Assembly (NCBI RefSeq): GCF_009765965.1
Contig: NZ_LMUL01000014.1
Location: 1,939,413 to 2,003,412, forward strand
DNA length: 64,000 nt
Direction: 5' to 3'
Source: Caulobacter sp. S45
GTDB lineage: Bacteria; Pseudomonadota; Alphaproteobacteria; Caulobacterales; Caulobacteraceae
Shown: positions 46,782 through 55,362 of the stretch, in pieces
Layout: every line of letters starts with the position of its first letter
How positions within the stretch are numbered: position 1 is the stretch's first letter
The notes under the pieces: model-generated
Seen by the model: only the letters and a program-made list of their open reading frames with translations
Told to the model about the DNA's origin: nothing
Databases searched by the model: none
Program-made: the position numbers and the translations under genes

Positions 46782-48125
46782 CTATTCCGGATCTTCCAGG
46801 CTGAAGGTCTGGGACTGTTCGTCGTAGGCGAACAGCTCGGCGTAGCGACCCCAATTGATGGCGGCGTCGAGCGTATCGTCTGCGTATTCCTCCGACATCA
46901 CATCCTCCAGCTCCTCGGAGAAGCGGCGGTAGGGGGCCTTGTGGCTCGGCCGCTCGTCCAGCACCCGGCGGATCAGGGCCACGATCGGCACATGGGCCAG
47001 CAGCTGCTGGCCGAACAGGCGCTTGCGCACGTCGGACTCGCCCTCGACGAACATGCGGCCGGCGTCGTTGAGCTGGATGTCGCCGTGCGCCACCTCGGCG
47101 AAGCGGAGCAACTGCAGCGACTCGGCGATGGGAAACAGTTCGTCGATCTCCATCTGCAGGTCTTCACCCAGCTGGGGCAGGTCAGCGCGGCCGTTGAACG
47201 GCGGACGGGCCAAGGCCTCCATGAAGCCGGCCAGCAGGTTGGTGGAGATGCTGTCCAGGCCCCAGCGCACGCCGGCGCTGTCGGCCACGTCGGGGGTGGG
47301 CTGCTCGGCCATCAGCTTGGGGTCGAGCGGGTTGGTCATGCGCCCGTAGATGTCGTCCACCACCTGGCGGAACACCGGCGTGGTGCGGTCGCGCGGGTGC
47401 GGCAGGGCGATCTTGATCTCGTGGGCGATGCGGCCGGGATTGGAGGCGAAGATGATGATGCGGTCGCACATCAGCACCGCTTCCTCGATGTTGTGGGTGA
47501 CCAGCAGGATCGAGGACAACGGCAGCTTCTTCTCGTGCCACAGCTCGACCAGATCGGTGCGCAGGGTCTCGGCGGTCAGCACATCGAGCGCCGAGAATGG
47601 CTCGTCCATCAGCAGCAGTTCGGGATGCACCACCAGGGCGCGGGCGAAGCCCACCCGCTGGCGCATGCCGCCCGACAACTCCTTGGGATAGGCGCTCTCG
47701 TAACCGTCCAGCCCGATCAGGTCGATGGCGGCGATGGAGCGCGAACGGCGCTCGGCGGCGGGTACGCCGAGCGGCTCCAGCCCGATCTCCACGTTCTCCA
47801 GCACGGTCAGCCAGGGGAACAGTGCAAAGCTCTGGAACACCATGGCGATGCCGTCGCTGGGCCCGGTCAGCGGCTTGCCCCGCCAGCGCACGTCGCCCGA
47901 TACCGGCCGCGCCAGTCCGGCGATGATACGCAGCAGGGACGACTTGCCAGACCCCGAACGGCCCAGCAGGCCGAGGATCTCGTTGGAGTGTAGGTCCAGG
48001 TTGATGTCGTCCAGCACCAGCAGGTCGGCGCCCGAACCCTTGGGATAGGCTTGGCGCACGTGCTGGATATGCAGCAGGGTGTCGGCTTCGACGGCTGGAG
48101 GCGTGTCGAGGGTGGCGTCGACCAT
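46782..48125 (-). CDS. ABC transporter ATPase with C-terminal AAA-associated domain
   Basis: From the ATG at 48125 the protein has 447 residues. The N-terminal ~260 residues are a nitrate/sulfonate-type ABC ATPase: Walker A GRSGSGKS, Q-loop FQSFALFPWLTVLENV, signature LSGGMRQR, Walker B LLLMDEPFSALD. Residues ~290-440 form the AAA-associated C-terminal domain (DLQMEIDELFPIAESLQLLRFAEVAHGDIQLNDAGR), likely a regulatory winged-helix-like module. It lies 10 bases after its permease gene. Substrate unknown. Confidence 0.88.
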   Translation of the reverse strand: MVDATLDTPPAVEADTLLHIQHVRQAYPKGSGADLLVLDDINLDLHSNEILGLLGRSGSGKSSLLRIIAGLARPVSGDVRWRGKPLTGPSDGIAMVFQSFALFPWLTVLENVEIGLEPLGVPAAERRSRSIAAIDLIGLDGYESAYPKELSGGMRQRVGFARALVVHPELLLMDEPFSALDVLTAETLRTDLVELWHEKKLPLSSILLVTHNIEEAVLMCDRIIIFASNPGRIAHEIKIALPHPRDRTTPVFRQVVDDIYGRMTNPLDPKLMAEQPTPDVADSAGVRWGLDSISTNLLAGFMEALARPPFNGRADLPQLGEDLQMEIDELFPIAESLQLLRFAEVAHGDIQLNDAGRMFVEGESDVRKRLFGQQLLAHVPIVALIRRVLDERPSHKAPYRRFSEELEDVMSEEYADDTLDAAINWGRYAELFAYDEQSQTFSLEDPE

Positions 48126-48135
48126 GGTCGCTCTC

Positions 48136-49866
48136 CTAGTCCATCCGCAGGCGGCGCGAGGCGTAGCCGAACAATGGCCGCCACAGCAGCCGGTTGAAGA
48201 ACACCACAAATACGCTCATCACCGCGACCCCCAGCACCACGCGCGGAAAGTCGCCGCGTGTAGTGGCGTCGCCGATGAAGGCGCCCAGGCCATGCGCGAC
48301 AAGGTGGGTGTGTCCCCAGTTCACCACCTCGGCGACGATGGAAGCATTCCAAGCGCCGCCGCTGGCGGTGATGGCTCCCGTGACGAAGTGCGGAAACACG
48401 CCCGGCAACATCACCTTGCGCCACCAGCTCCAACCTCGGACGCCAAAACTCGCCGACGCCTCACGCAGGTCGTTGGGGAAGGCGGCAGCCCCGGCGATGA
48501 CGTTGAACAGGATATACCACTGGGTGCCCAGGATCATCAGCGGCGACAGCCAGATGTCCGGCGCCAGGTGGAAGCGAACGATGACGACCGCAGCCAGTGG
48601 GAAGAACAGGTTGTTGGGGAACGCCGCCATGAACTGGGCGATCGGCTGGATCGCCTCAGTCCACTTGGGGCGAAGGCCGATCATCACGCCGATCGGCACC
48701 CAGACCACGCTGGCGAGCACGGTAAGGATCAGGACGCGAAGCAGGGTCAGAACGCCAAGGCCCACCACGCCCAGCACCTCCATCGGTCCCACCTCGCCAC
48801 CGATGTAGGCGATCGCCCGCCACGCGGCGTAGAGCCCGAAGCCCGCGATCAGGGCGAACCATACCCCGTCGGCCCACTTGCTCGACCAAGCCCGGACAAA
48901 CTGCCGGGGCGGTGGCGGCGCGAGGATATGTACGCGGGTCACAGACCCCGCCATCTTGGCGAAGGGCATCCACACGCGACGGGCGAGCTGCGCGCGTTGG
49001 ACAAAGTTCAGCAACCACGATTGCGGGGGAGCCGTCTGCCGAGCCGAGAGCTCCACCGTGAACTTTTCCGACCAGGCCACCAGAGGCCGGAACAAGAGCT
49101 GGTCGTAGGCGAGGATCACCAAGCCCATAGCGACAATGGCCCAACCGATGGCGCCGAGGTTCTTCTGTTCGATCGCCAAACCGACATAGGAGCCGATACC
49201 GGGCAGGGTGATGGAAACATTGCCGACGGTCACGAACTCGCAGATCACCACGAAGAACCACGCGCCGGACATGGACATCATGGCGTTCCAGATCAGACCC
49301 GGGGCCGCGAACGGAACCTCCAGCACCCAGAACCGACGCCAGGCGCCGAGCCTGAGCGAGTCGGATACGTCGCTGAGATCGCGCGGCACGGTCTTCAGCG
49401 ACTGGTAGAAGCTGAAGGTCATGTTCCAGGCTTGGCTTGTGAAGATGGCGAAGATGGAGGCGAACTCCGCGCCCAGAATCTGGCCTGGAAACAATCCAAG
49501 GAAGAAGGCGGTGGTGAAGGAAAGGAAGCCGATCACCGGCACCGACTGCAGGATGTCCAGCAGCGGGATCAGCACCATCTCGGCCCGCCGGCTCTTCACC
49601 GCCAGGGCGCCATAGACGAAGGTGAACACCACCGAACAGGCCATGGCGGCCAGCATCCGCAAAGTGGTGCGCAGCGCATAGTCGGGCAGCGCCCAGGGAT
49701 CGAGACTGATCTTGGGACTATGCGCCAGGGGCTGAAGCGTCTCGCGACCGCCGAGCGCGATCAACACGAAGCCGCCGATCAGCAGCGCGAAGATGACGGC
49801 GTCCCAAACGCTGGGGATGAAGCGCCAGGGCCGTCGGGCGGCCAACATGGGGTGCAGCGCAGGCAT
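48136..49866 (-). CDS. ABC transporter permease, two fused permease domains
   Basis: The 576-residue protein contains two complete binding-protein-dependent permease domains in one chain. Each has several helices and a cytoplasmic EAA-like loop (DSLRLGAWRRFWVLEVPFAAPGLI at ~175-198; EASASFGVRGWSWWRKVMLPGVFPHF near ~485). A Pro-rich linker (APPPPRQF) joins them. It belongs with the downstream ATPase, but no periplasmic binding-protein gene is adjacent. The nitrate/taurine/bicarbonate class is suggested by the ATPase only. Confidence 0.88.
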   Translation of the reverse strand: MPALHPMLAARRPWRFIPSVWDAVIFALLIGGFVLIALGGRETLQPLAHSPKISLDPWALPDYALRTTLRMLAAMACSVVFTFVYGALAVKSRRAEMVLIPLLDILQSVPVIGFLSFTTAFFLGLFPGQILGAEFASIFAIFTSQAWNMTFSFYQSLKTVPRDLSDVSDSLRLGAWRRFWVLEVPFAAPGLIWNAMMSMSGAWFFVVICEFVTVGNVSITLPGIGSYVGLAIEQKNLGAIGWAIVAMGLVILAYDQLLFRPLVAWSEKFTVELSARQTAPPQSWLLNFVQRAQLARRVWMPFAKMAGSVTRVHILAPPPPRQFVRAWSSKWADGVWFALIAGFGLYAAWRAIAYIGGEVGPMEVLGVVGLGVLTLLRVLILTVLASVVWVPIGVMIGLRPKWTEAIQPIAQFMAAFPNNLFFPLAAVVIVRFHLAPDIWLSPLMILGTQWYILFNVIAGAAAFPNDLREASASFGVRGWSWWRKVMLPGVFPHFVTGAITASGGAWNASIVAEVVNWGHTHLVAHGLGAFIGDATTRGDFPRVVLGVAVMSVFVVFFNRLLWRPLFGYASRRLRMD

Positions 49867-49980
49867 GGCTCGTCCCCCTTCCAGCTACGCGTGTGCGGAT
49901 CAATCCAGGTGGCGTCTAGCCGGCTTGGGCCGGCTCGGCAATCGCAGCCGTGCGACGCCTTTGCGACAGGCGCTGCGGCC

Positions 49981-50226
49981 TTATTCCGCCGGGGTCCGGA
50001 AGTAGGGTTCGACCTCGCCCTGCAGCTTGATGGTCATGGGCTCGCCCTTGCGGTTCAGGGTGGTGCCCACCGTCAGCCGGACCCAGCCTTCACTGACGCA
50101 ATACTCTTCAACGTTGGTCTTTTCCTGGCCCTTGAAACGTATGCCGACGCCCCGCTCCATGATCGCGGCGTCGAAGTAGGGGCTGTTGGCGTTGGCGCAG
50201 AGGCGGTCGGGAGGCGTGTCGGTCAT
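49981..50226 (-). CDS. DUF3297 family protein
   Basis: The 81-residue protein matches DUF3297 over its full length (LCANANSPYFDAAIMERGVGIRFKGQEKTNVEEYCVSEGWVRL…KGEPMTIKLQGEVEPYF). The family is small, conserved in Proteobacteria and without known function. It lies between the ABC transporter and yebC, in the same direction as both. Confidence 0.88.
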   Translation of the reverse strand: MTDTPPDRLCANANSPYFDAAIMERGVGIRFKGQEKTNVEEYCVSEGWVRLTVGTTLNRKGEPMTIKLQGEVEPYFRTPAE

Positions 50227-50315
50227 GTGGGGATCAACAAGGTTTGGATGGGCGGCCGATGTCGGTCGGCCAAAGGATCGGCGTTAGGGGTGAAGCCGGC
50301 TCAGGCGGCCCCGGA

Positions 50316-51062
50316 TCAGGCGGAAAGACGCTCGAGTTCAGCCTCGTCGATCTCCTCGTTGGAGAAGACCATCTGCACGTCGTCGTCGTCGTCCAGGGCG
50401 TCGAACAGCTTGAGCAGGGTGGCGGCTGGGTCGCCCGACACCGGCGTGCCGGACTTGGGCCGCCAGACCAGGGCGGTGGACTTGGGGGCGCCGAGCTGGG
50501 CGTCCAGCGCCTCGACCACGGCGCCGAGGTCCTCGAAGGCGGTGTAGACGGTGTGGGTTTCTTCGTCGGATTCCACGTCCTGGGCGCCGGCCTCGATGGC
50601 GGCCTCCATCATGGCGTCCTCGGTGGCGGCCTTGAGCGGATAGACGATGCGCCCGACCCGGTCGAACATGAAGGCCACCGAGCCGGTCTCGCCCATGGCC
50701 CCGCCGTTCTTGCCGAAGATGGTGCGCACATTGGCGGCGGCGCGGTTGCGGTTGTCGGTCAGCACCTCGACGATCAGGCCAACGCCGCCGGGACCAAAGC
50801 CCTCGTAGCGGATCTCCTCGTAGGTGTCGGTCTCGCCGCCCATGGCCTTCTTGATCGCGCGGTCGATGTTGTCCTTGGGCATCGACTCGGCCTTGGCGGC
50901 GACGATGGCCAGGCGCAGGCGGGCGTTGTCCTTGGGGTCGGGCAGGCCGGTCTTGGCGGCCAGGGTGATGTCGCGCGACAGCTTGGAGAACAGCTTGGAG
51001 CGGAGCTTGTCCTGGCGGCCCTTGCGGAACTGGATGTTCTTGAACTTGGAGTGACCGGCCAT
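50316..51062 (-). CDS. yebC: YebC/PmpR family regulator or translation factor
   Basis: The 248-residue protein starts [19 protein letters not shown] and carries the YebC features ([56 protein letters not shown]). The family was described as DNA-binding regulators; more recent work links it to ribosome rescue on proline-rich stretches. Its usual neighbours ruvC-ruvA-ruvB are not present here. Confidence 0.95.
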   Translation of the reverse strand: MAGHSKFKNIQFRKGRQDKLRSKLFSKLSRDITLAAKTGLPDPKDNARLRLAIVAAKAESMPKDNIDRAIKKAMGGETDTYEEIRYEGFGPGGVGLIVEVLTDNRNRAAANVRTIFGKNGGAMGETGSVAFMFDRVGRIVYPLKAATEDAMMEAAIEAGAQDVESDEETHTVYTAFEDLGAVVEALDAQLGAPKSTALVWRPKSGTPVSGDPAATLLKLFDALDDDDDVQMVFSNEEIDEAELERLSA

Positions 51063-51202
51063 GCTCGATATCTGAATGTCTGACCGCGCGCCGGAAGGCG
51101 GCTACGCAAACGGCTCCTTTAGCGCTAGGGAAGGTCGGCGTCACCCCGCATCCGTTGCAAGGCCCGCGCGGAACCGGCGCGCCGCGTCGCCGTTGAGGCC
51201 CC

Positions 51203-51484
51203 ATGGACGTCGACGACACCGAACCCCAACTCGACAACCCCGAACTGATCCAGTGGTCGCCTCGGCGCGGCCTGTCGGTGGGCGAGGGTGGGAACCTGGG
51301 CCTGTACGCCCTGGCCCTGGTGGGCGCAGCGGCGGTGGGCGCCGTCGCCATCGGGGCCCTGGCCATCGGCGTTCTGGCGGTGGGCCAGCTCACCGTCGGC
51401 CGGTCGCGCTTCAAACACATGCGGATCGGACGGCTGGATATCGACGAACTGTTCGTGAAGCGCCGGGCCGTGCGACCCTTCTAG
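51203..51484 (+). CDS. Small membrane protein with a Gly-every-five repeat
   Basis: The 93-residue protein has a hydrophobic run (residues ~33-67) in which glycine recurs every fifth residue: GAAAVGAVAIGALAIGVLAVGQLTVG. The tail is basic (RFKHMRIGRLDIDELFVKRR). The regular period may give a beta-helix-like or tightly packed hairpin structure in or at the membrane. I know of similar uncharacterised proteins but no function. It is divergent from yebC. Confidence 0.65.
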   Translation: MDVDDTEPQLDNPELIQWSPRRGLSVGEGGNLGLYALALVGAAAVGAVAIGALAIGVLAVGQLTVGRSRFKHMRIGRLDIDELFVKRRAVRPF

Positions 51485-51497
51485 GTCCCAAGCAGAC

Positions 51498-52334
51498 TTA
51501 AGCGCGAACCAACGCGGGCTCCGGCACATGGGCGTGCAGCCGGCCGCCGACCCGGATCGGCTCGACGCGCGTGGCCAGCCCCGTGCGGGGATCGGTCTCG
51601 ACATAGACGCCGCACACCGTAGGCGGCCCCGAGGCCGGCTGATGGCGCGCGCCGGGCAGGCGGGTGGCGAAGCGGCGCACCGCCTCCTCCTTGTTCATGC
51701 CGATGACGCTGTCGTAGTCGCAGCAGGCGCCGGCGTCGGTCTGGTAGGCGGTGCCGCCCGGCAGCACCTGGGCGTCGGCGGTCGGCACATGGGTGTGGGT
51801 GCCCACCACCAGGCTGGCTCGCCCGTCGCAGAAGTGGCCCATGGCCATCTTCTCCGAGGTGGCCTCGCAGTGGATGTCGACGATGATGGCGTCGGCGGCC
51901 ACGCCCAGCGGGCAGGCTTCCAGCTCCTTGTCCACAGCGGAGAAGGGATCGTCCAACGCGTCCATGTTGACCCGGCCGAGCACGTTCATCACCAGGATGC
52001 GGCGGCCGCCCGGCGCATCGAACATCCAACTGCCCCGGCCCGGCGCGTGCGACAGGCGCGGATAGTTCAGCGGGCGCAGCAGGCGCGGCTCGCGCTCGAT
52101 ATAGGTCAGGGCCTCGCGCTGGTCCCAGGAGTGGTTGCCCAGCGTCAGGCAGTCGGCCCCGGCGTCGAACAGGTCGTTGGCGGTCTTCTCGGTGATGCCG
52201 AAGCCGGCGGCGGCGTTCTCGGCGTTCACCACCACGAAATCCAGCGCCAGCCTGCGCCGCAACCCCGGCAGGTGCGTCGCCAGCCCCTCGCGGCCGGCCC
52301 GCCCGATGATGTCGCCGAAAAAGGCCAGACGCAT
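51498..52334 (-). CDS. ymdB: YmdB-family metallophosphoesterase (TIGR00282)
   Basis: The 278-residue protein starts MRLAFFGDIIGRAGREGL and has the metal ligands in GDIIG, NAENAA, LTLGNHSWDQ, DIHCEATSEK and VVGTHTHVPTAD. The family has 2',3'-cyclic-AMP phosphodiesterase activity in Bacillus. It is followed by other housekeeping genes on the same strand. The function in Alphaproteobacteria is unknown. fau is 45 bases upstream. Confidence 0.92.
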   Translation of the reverse strand: MRLAFFGDIIGRAGREGLATHLPGLRRRLALDFVVVNAENAAAGFGITEKTANDLFDAGADCLTLGNHSWDQREALTYIEREPRLLRPLNYPRLSHAPGRGSWMFDAPGGRRILVMNVLGRVNMDALDDPFSAVDKELEACPLGVAADAIIVDIHCEATSEKMAMGHFCDGRASLVVGTHTHVPTADAQVLPGGTAYQTDAGACCDYDSVIGMNKEEAVRRFATRLPGARHQPASGPPTVCGVYVETDPRTGLATRVEPIRVGGRLHAHVPEPALVRA

Positions 52335-52379
52335 GCGTTCAACGATCTCCCGTAGAGGATGGCGGCCGCCGAGGCGGCG

Positions 52380-53021
52380 CTAGCTGAAGTCCAAATAGGC
52401 GGTTTCGGTCAAAACGCCATCCAGCCTCTGGTCGAAGCCGTCCACAGGGATGTGCGCGACCGCCTGGCCGGCGTAGGCGAGGCCGACCGCCAGCACGGCT
52501 CCTTGCGCCCTCAGCTGCGCCAGGGTGCGGTCGTAATAGCCCCCGCCCTGCCCTAGCCTCGCCCCCGTCGGGTCGAAGGCCAGCAGCGGCACGATCACCA
52601 CGTCCGGCCGCACCTCGGGCGCCTCGGGCGGCGGCGCCATGATCCCCAGGGCGTCGGGAACCGGCTCGGCGTCGGTCTGCAGGCGGAAGATCAGCGGCGC
52701 GTTCCTGGCGACCACCACCGGCGAGGCGACGACGGCGCCCTCGAGGCCAAGCCGGGCGGCCAGGGGCCCCGGATCGAGCTCCGCGCCGACCGGATGGTAG
52801 ACGGCGAGCACGCAGGGACGCGCCGACAGCAGGATGTCGAGCGGCGCCAGGGCTGCGGCCCAGGTGGCCGCATCCGGAACCGCCCCCTTCAGGCCCAGGC
52901 GCGTCGCGCGGGCTCGGAGCCGAAGCTGCGCCTTGGCGGCGTCCAGGGCCGGAGCGCCGGAACCGGGCGGTTCGGAACTGGGAGAAAAGGGTGGCGGCGC
53001 CGCGAAGAACCGTGGAGGCAT
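52380..53021 (-). CDS. fau: 5-Formyltetrahydrofolate cyclo-ligase
   Basis: The protein is 213 residues from the ATG at 53021, with GAGGGG seven bases before. The core has LAVYHPVGAELDP, the substrate loop and the signature PLLAFDPTGARLGQGGGYYDRTLAQL. It converts 5-formyl- to 5,10-methenyl-tetrahydrofolate. The N terminus carries a ~20-residue Pro/Phe-rich extension. Its position directly after the 6S RNA candidate mirrors the conserved ssrS-ygfA pair. Confidence 0.93.
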   Translation of the reverse strand: MPPRFFAAPPPFSPSSEPPGSGAPALDAAKAQLRLRARATRLGLKGAVPDAATWAAALAPLDILLSARPCVLAVYHPVGAELDPGPLAARLGLEGAVVASPVVVARNAPLIFRLQTDAEPVPDALGIMAPPPEAPEVRPDVVIVPLLAFDPTGARLGQGGGYYDRTLAQLRAQGAVLAVGLAYAGQAVAHIPVDGFDQRLDGVLTETAYLDFS

Positions 53022-53035
53022 TTCAATCCCCTCGG

Positions 53036-53051
53036 ACCTGGTTAACCAGGT
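53036..53051. promoter_or_regulatory. Perfect 16-bp palindrome upstream of fau
   Basis: ACCTGGTTAACCAGGT is a perfect palindrome ending 15 bases before the fau start, just outside the ribosome site. As RNA it can fold to a 6-bp stem with a UUAA loop, which may be a 3' end or processing point of the upstream RNA; as DNA it could be an operator. It is not a classical terminator, for want of a T-run. Confidence 0.55.
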
Positions 53052-53190
53052 GGGAGCCATGTGCGCAGGTCCACGGACCTACACAGGGACAGCCCCCGAT
53101 CGAGACGATTAAGGTCCCCGGGATGTGAGTCCTCCGACGCGAACCGCAGCAAGACCCGCCGAGGATCAACGTAGGCGCTGTGCGGCCCGG
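53050..53190 (-). ncRNA. ssrS: 6S RNA candidate
   Basis: The boundaries are approximate. The 170-base gap between the TPR gene and fau folds, on the minus strand, into a closing stem (GCCTAC near 53172-53178 with GTAGGT near 53076-53082, extended by CAC/GTG and GGGCC/GGCTC pairs) enclosing a large interior. The position upstream of fau and near zapA is the conserved zapA-ssrS-fau arrangement. 6S RNA mimics an open promoter and holds RNA polymerase in stationary phase. The call rests mainly on synteny and the long-range pairing. Confidence 0.6.
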
Positions 53191-53192
53191 TC

Positions 53193-54923
53193 TCAAGCGG
53201 CGCGTGACGCGATGACCAGATCGAGCGCGGCGCCGAGCACCTCGACGACGTCGCCCCACTGGCCGAAGTCACTTTGACGGAACAGGCGCATGGTCGGATA
53301 CCAGGGCGTCTCGTCGCTGGCCTCGCCCCAGCGCCAGTCGGGGAAGCGCGGCAGCAGCACCCAGGTCGGCCGTCCCAGCGCCGCCGCCAGATGGGCGACC
53401 GAGGTGTCCACGGTGATCACCAGGTCGAGCGCATCGATCAGGGCGGCGGTGTCGGCGAAGTCCGAGATCGAGGCTGGGAAGGGGCGGATTCCGGTCTCGG
53501 CCAGCGTCGGGACGTCCGTCGGAGGGACGTCCCTTTGCAAGCTGACGAAAGTCGCCGCTCTCGCCAGCAAGGGGGCGAGAACGCTCAGGGCGATGGAGCG
53601 GTTGGCGTCGTTCCCGTGCGCCGGGTTGCCAGCCCAGGCCAGCCCCACCCGCAGCCGATCGGCCAGCAAACGCTCGCGCCAGAGCGCCGCCGCCGCGGGA
53701 TCGGCTTGGAGGTAGGGCGCACCACCTTCCACGCCGAACACCAGCGGCAGACTCATCAGCGGGATATGACGATCTACAGGCGGTAGGGGTTCTCCGACGG
53801 CCGCCACCACCACGTCCGCCTCGTCCAGGCCCCGCACCAGGCGCTCGAGCGCGGGCTGGACCTGAAGCACGACCTTCGCGCCCCGCGCCCTCACATGGGA
53901 GGCGTAGCGGGCGAACTGGATCGTGTCGCCCAGGCCCTGCTCGGCGTGCAGCAACAGGGTCGAGCCCGCGATGTCGTCGGCGCCAAGCCAGAGCTGGGCG
54001 TCGGGATAGGTCGGGCCCGGCTGGCCCGCACGCCTCCAGCGGGCTTCATGCCGCGCCCAACCGGCCGGATCGCCGAGGCGCAGCCCCAGGAGACCCAGGT
54101 TGTATTCGGCCTCGGCGAAGCTCGGGTCCAGCGCCAGCGCCGCTTCGTGGCGCACCCCGGCCTCATCGAAACGCCGAAGCGCCGCCAGCGTCACGCCGGC
54201 GTTGTTGAGCGCGTCGCGATGGTCCGGCTTCAGGACCAGCGCGCGGTCGTAACTGGCCAGCGCCGCTTCGAAACGGTTCATGGCCGCCAGCGCCAAGCCC
54301 TCGGCGTTCAGGGCGTCAGGGAAGTCGGGTCGTAGCGCCAGGGCGTGGCGGGCGCTGTCCAACGCTTCGTCCAGCCGACGCAGGGCGCGCAGGGCGGCGC
54401 TCCGATTGCTCGAGGTCGAGGCGTCGTCGGCCAGCGACAGCGCCGCGTCGTAGCCCACGACCGCCTCCTCGAACCGGCCGAGCGCCGCCAAGGCCAGGGC
54501 GCGATTGTTATGCGCCGGCGCAAAATCCGGCTGCAGGACCAGCACCCGGTCGTAGCTTTCAAGCGCCTCGGTCGAGCGCCCGAGCGCGGTCAGCACGCCG
54601 CCGCGATTATAGAGCGCCTGCGTGTGATCGGGCCGGATCGAGAGCACGGCGTCGAAACCTTGCAGCGCCGCATCCAACTGACCCGTCGCCTCCAGGGCGG
54701 CGGCGCGGTTGTTCAGGGCTTCGACCCGAGCCGGCTCGCGCGCCAGCGCCGCGTCATAGGCCTCCACCGCCGCCTCGAACCGGCCAAGGCCTTGCAGGCG
54801 ATCCCCGCGCGCCTGATGCAGGTCGGCGCCGATCTCGCCCTCCGCGGCGAGGATGTCGTAGGCGGTCAGGGCGTCTTCGGACCGGCCTTGTTGAGTGTGG
54901 AGCAGCGCCAGCAGTTGCAGCAC
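53193..54923 (-). CDS. TPR protein with glycosyltransferase-like C-terminal domain
   Basis: From the GTG at 54923 the protein has 576 residues. Residues ~1-290 hold eight or more tetratricopeptide repeats of the form ALNNRAAALEATGQLDAALQGFDAVLSIRPDH. Residues ~300-576 resemble the GT9/GT-B type (LLLHAEQGLGDTIQFARYASHVRARGAKVVLQVQP, VGLAWAGNPAHGNDANRS, VDTSVAHLAAALGRPTWVLLP). The layout equals that of FlmG, the flagellin glycosyltransferase of Caulobacter, but the acceptor here is unknown. The frame continues upstream for 35 more TPR-like codons without ATG, GTG or TTG, up to a CTG at 55028 next to the zapA stop. Confidence 0.8.
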   Translation of the reverse strand: MLQLLALLHTQQGRSEDALTAYDILAAEGEIGADLHQARGDRLQGLGRFEAAVEAYDAALAREPARVEALNNRAAALEATGQLDAALQGFDAVLSIRPDHTQALYNRGGVLTALGRSTEALESYDRVLVLQPDFAPAHNNRALALAALGRFEEAVVGYDAALSLADDASTSSNRSAALRALRRLDEALDSARHALALRPDFPDALNAEGLALAAMNRFEAALASYDRALVLKPDHRDALNNAGVTLAALRRFDEAGVRHEAALALDPSFAEAEYNLGLLGLRLGDPAGWARHEARWRRAGQPGPTYPDAQLWLGADDIAGSTLLLHAEQGLGDTIQFARYASHVRARGAKVVLQVQPALERLVRGLDEADVVVAAVGEPLPPVDRHIPLMSLPLVFGVEGGAPYLQADPAAAALWRERLLADRLRVGLAWAGNPAHGNDANRSIALSVLAPLLARAATFVSLQRDVPPTDVPTLAETGIRPFPASISDFADTAALIDALDLVITVDTSVAHLAAALGRPTWVLLPRFPDWRWGEASDETPWYPTMRLFRQSDFGQWGDVVEVLGAALDLVIASRAA

Positions 54924-55029
54924 GATCGGCCGACCGTCCGCCCCATCCGCGAGCAGGCGCCGATAAGTCGCCTCGGCCTCGTCCAGCCGCCCGGCCTGAT
55001 GCAGGGCTGCGGCGTCTTCGAGGGTCAGT

Positions 55030-55362
55030 TCAGCCCGCCTTGGCGGCGAGCGCCTCGATGCGTAGAGCGGCGGCGTCCAGGGCCTGGGCCGCGCGCGCCT
55101 CGGAGCGGGCCTGGTCGGACTGCACCCGCGCTAACTCGGACTGCACATGGGCCAGCCGGGCGCGCACGTCGGCCAGCTCATCCGCCGTCATCAGCGCCGC
55201 CATCAGGAACAGCCGCAGGTCGCCCACACGGCCGACGGTGCGCGAGACCTCCTGCACCTGCCGATCGAACACCCGGGCCAGGGCGTGGACGTGTTCCTCC
55301 TGCCCATCCTCGCAACCCACCGCGAAGGGATGGCCGTTGATCTCGACGTTGACGGTGCTCAT
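55030..55362 (-). CDS. zapA: Cell division protein ZapA
   Basis: The 110-residue protein has the ZapA N terminus (STVNVEINGHPFAVGCEDGQEEHVHALARVFDRQV) and a C-terminal coiled coil. It cross-links FtsZ filaments at the division plane. Its start overlaps the stop of the upstream DUF4164 gene (ATGA). The TPR gene follows directly on the same strand, which breaks the usual zapA-ssrS adjacency. Confidence 0.92.
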   Translation of the reverse strand: MSTVNVEINGHPFAVGCEDGQEEHVHALARVFDRQVQEVSRTVGRVGDLRLFLMAALMTADELADVRARLAHVQSELARVQSDQARSEARAAQALDAAALRIEALAAKAG

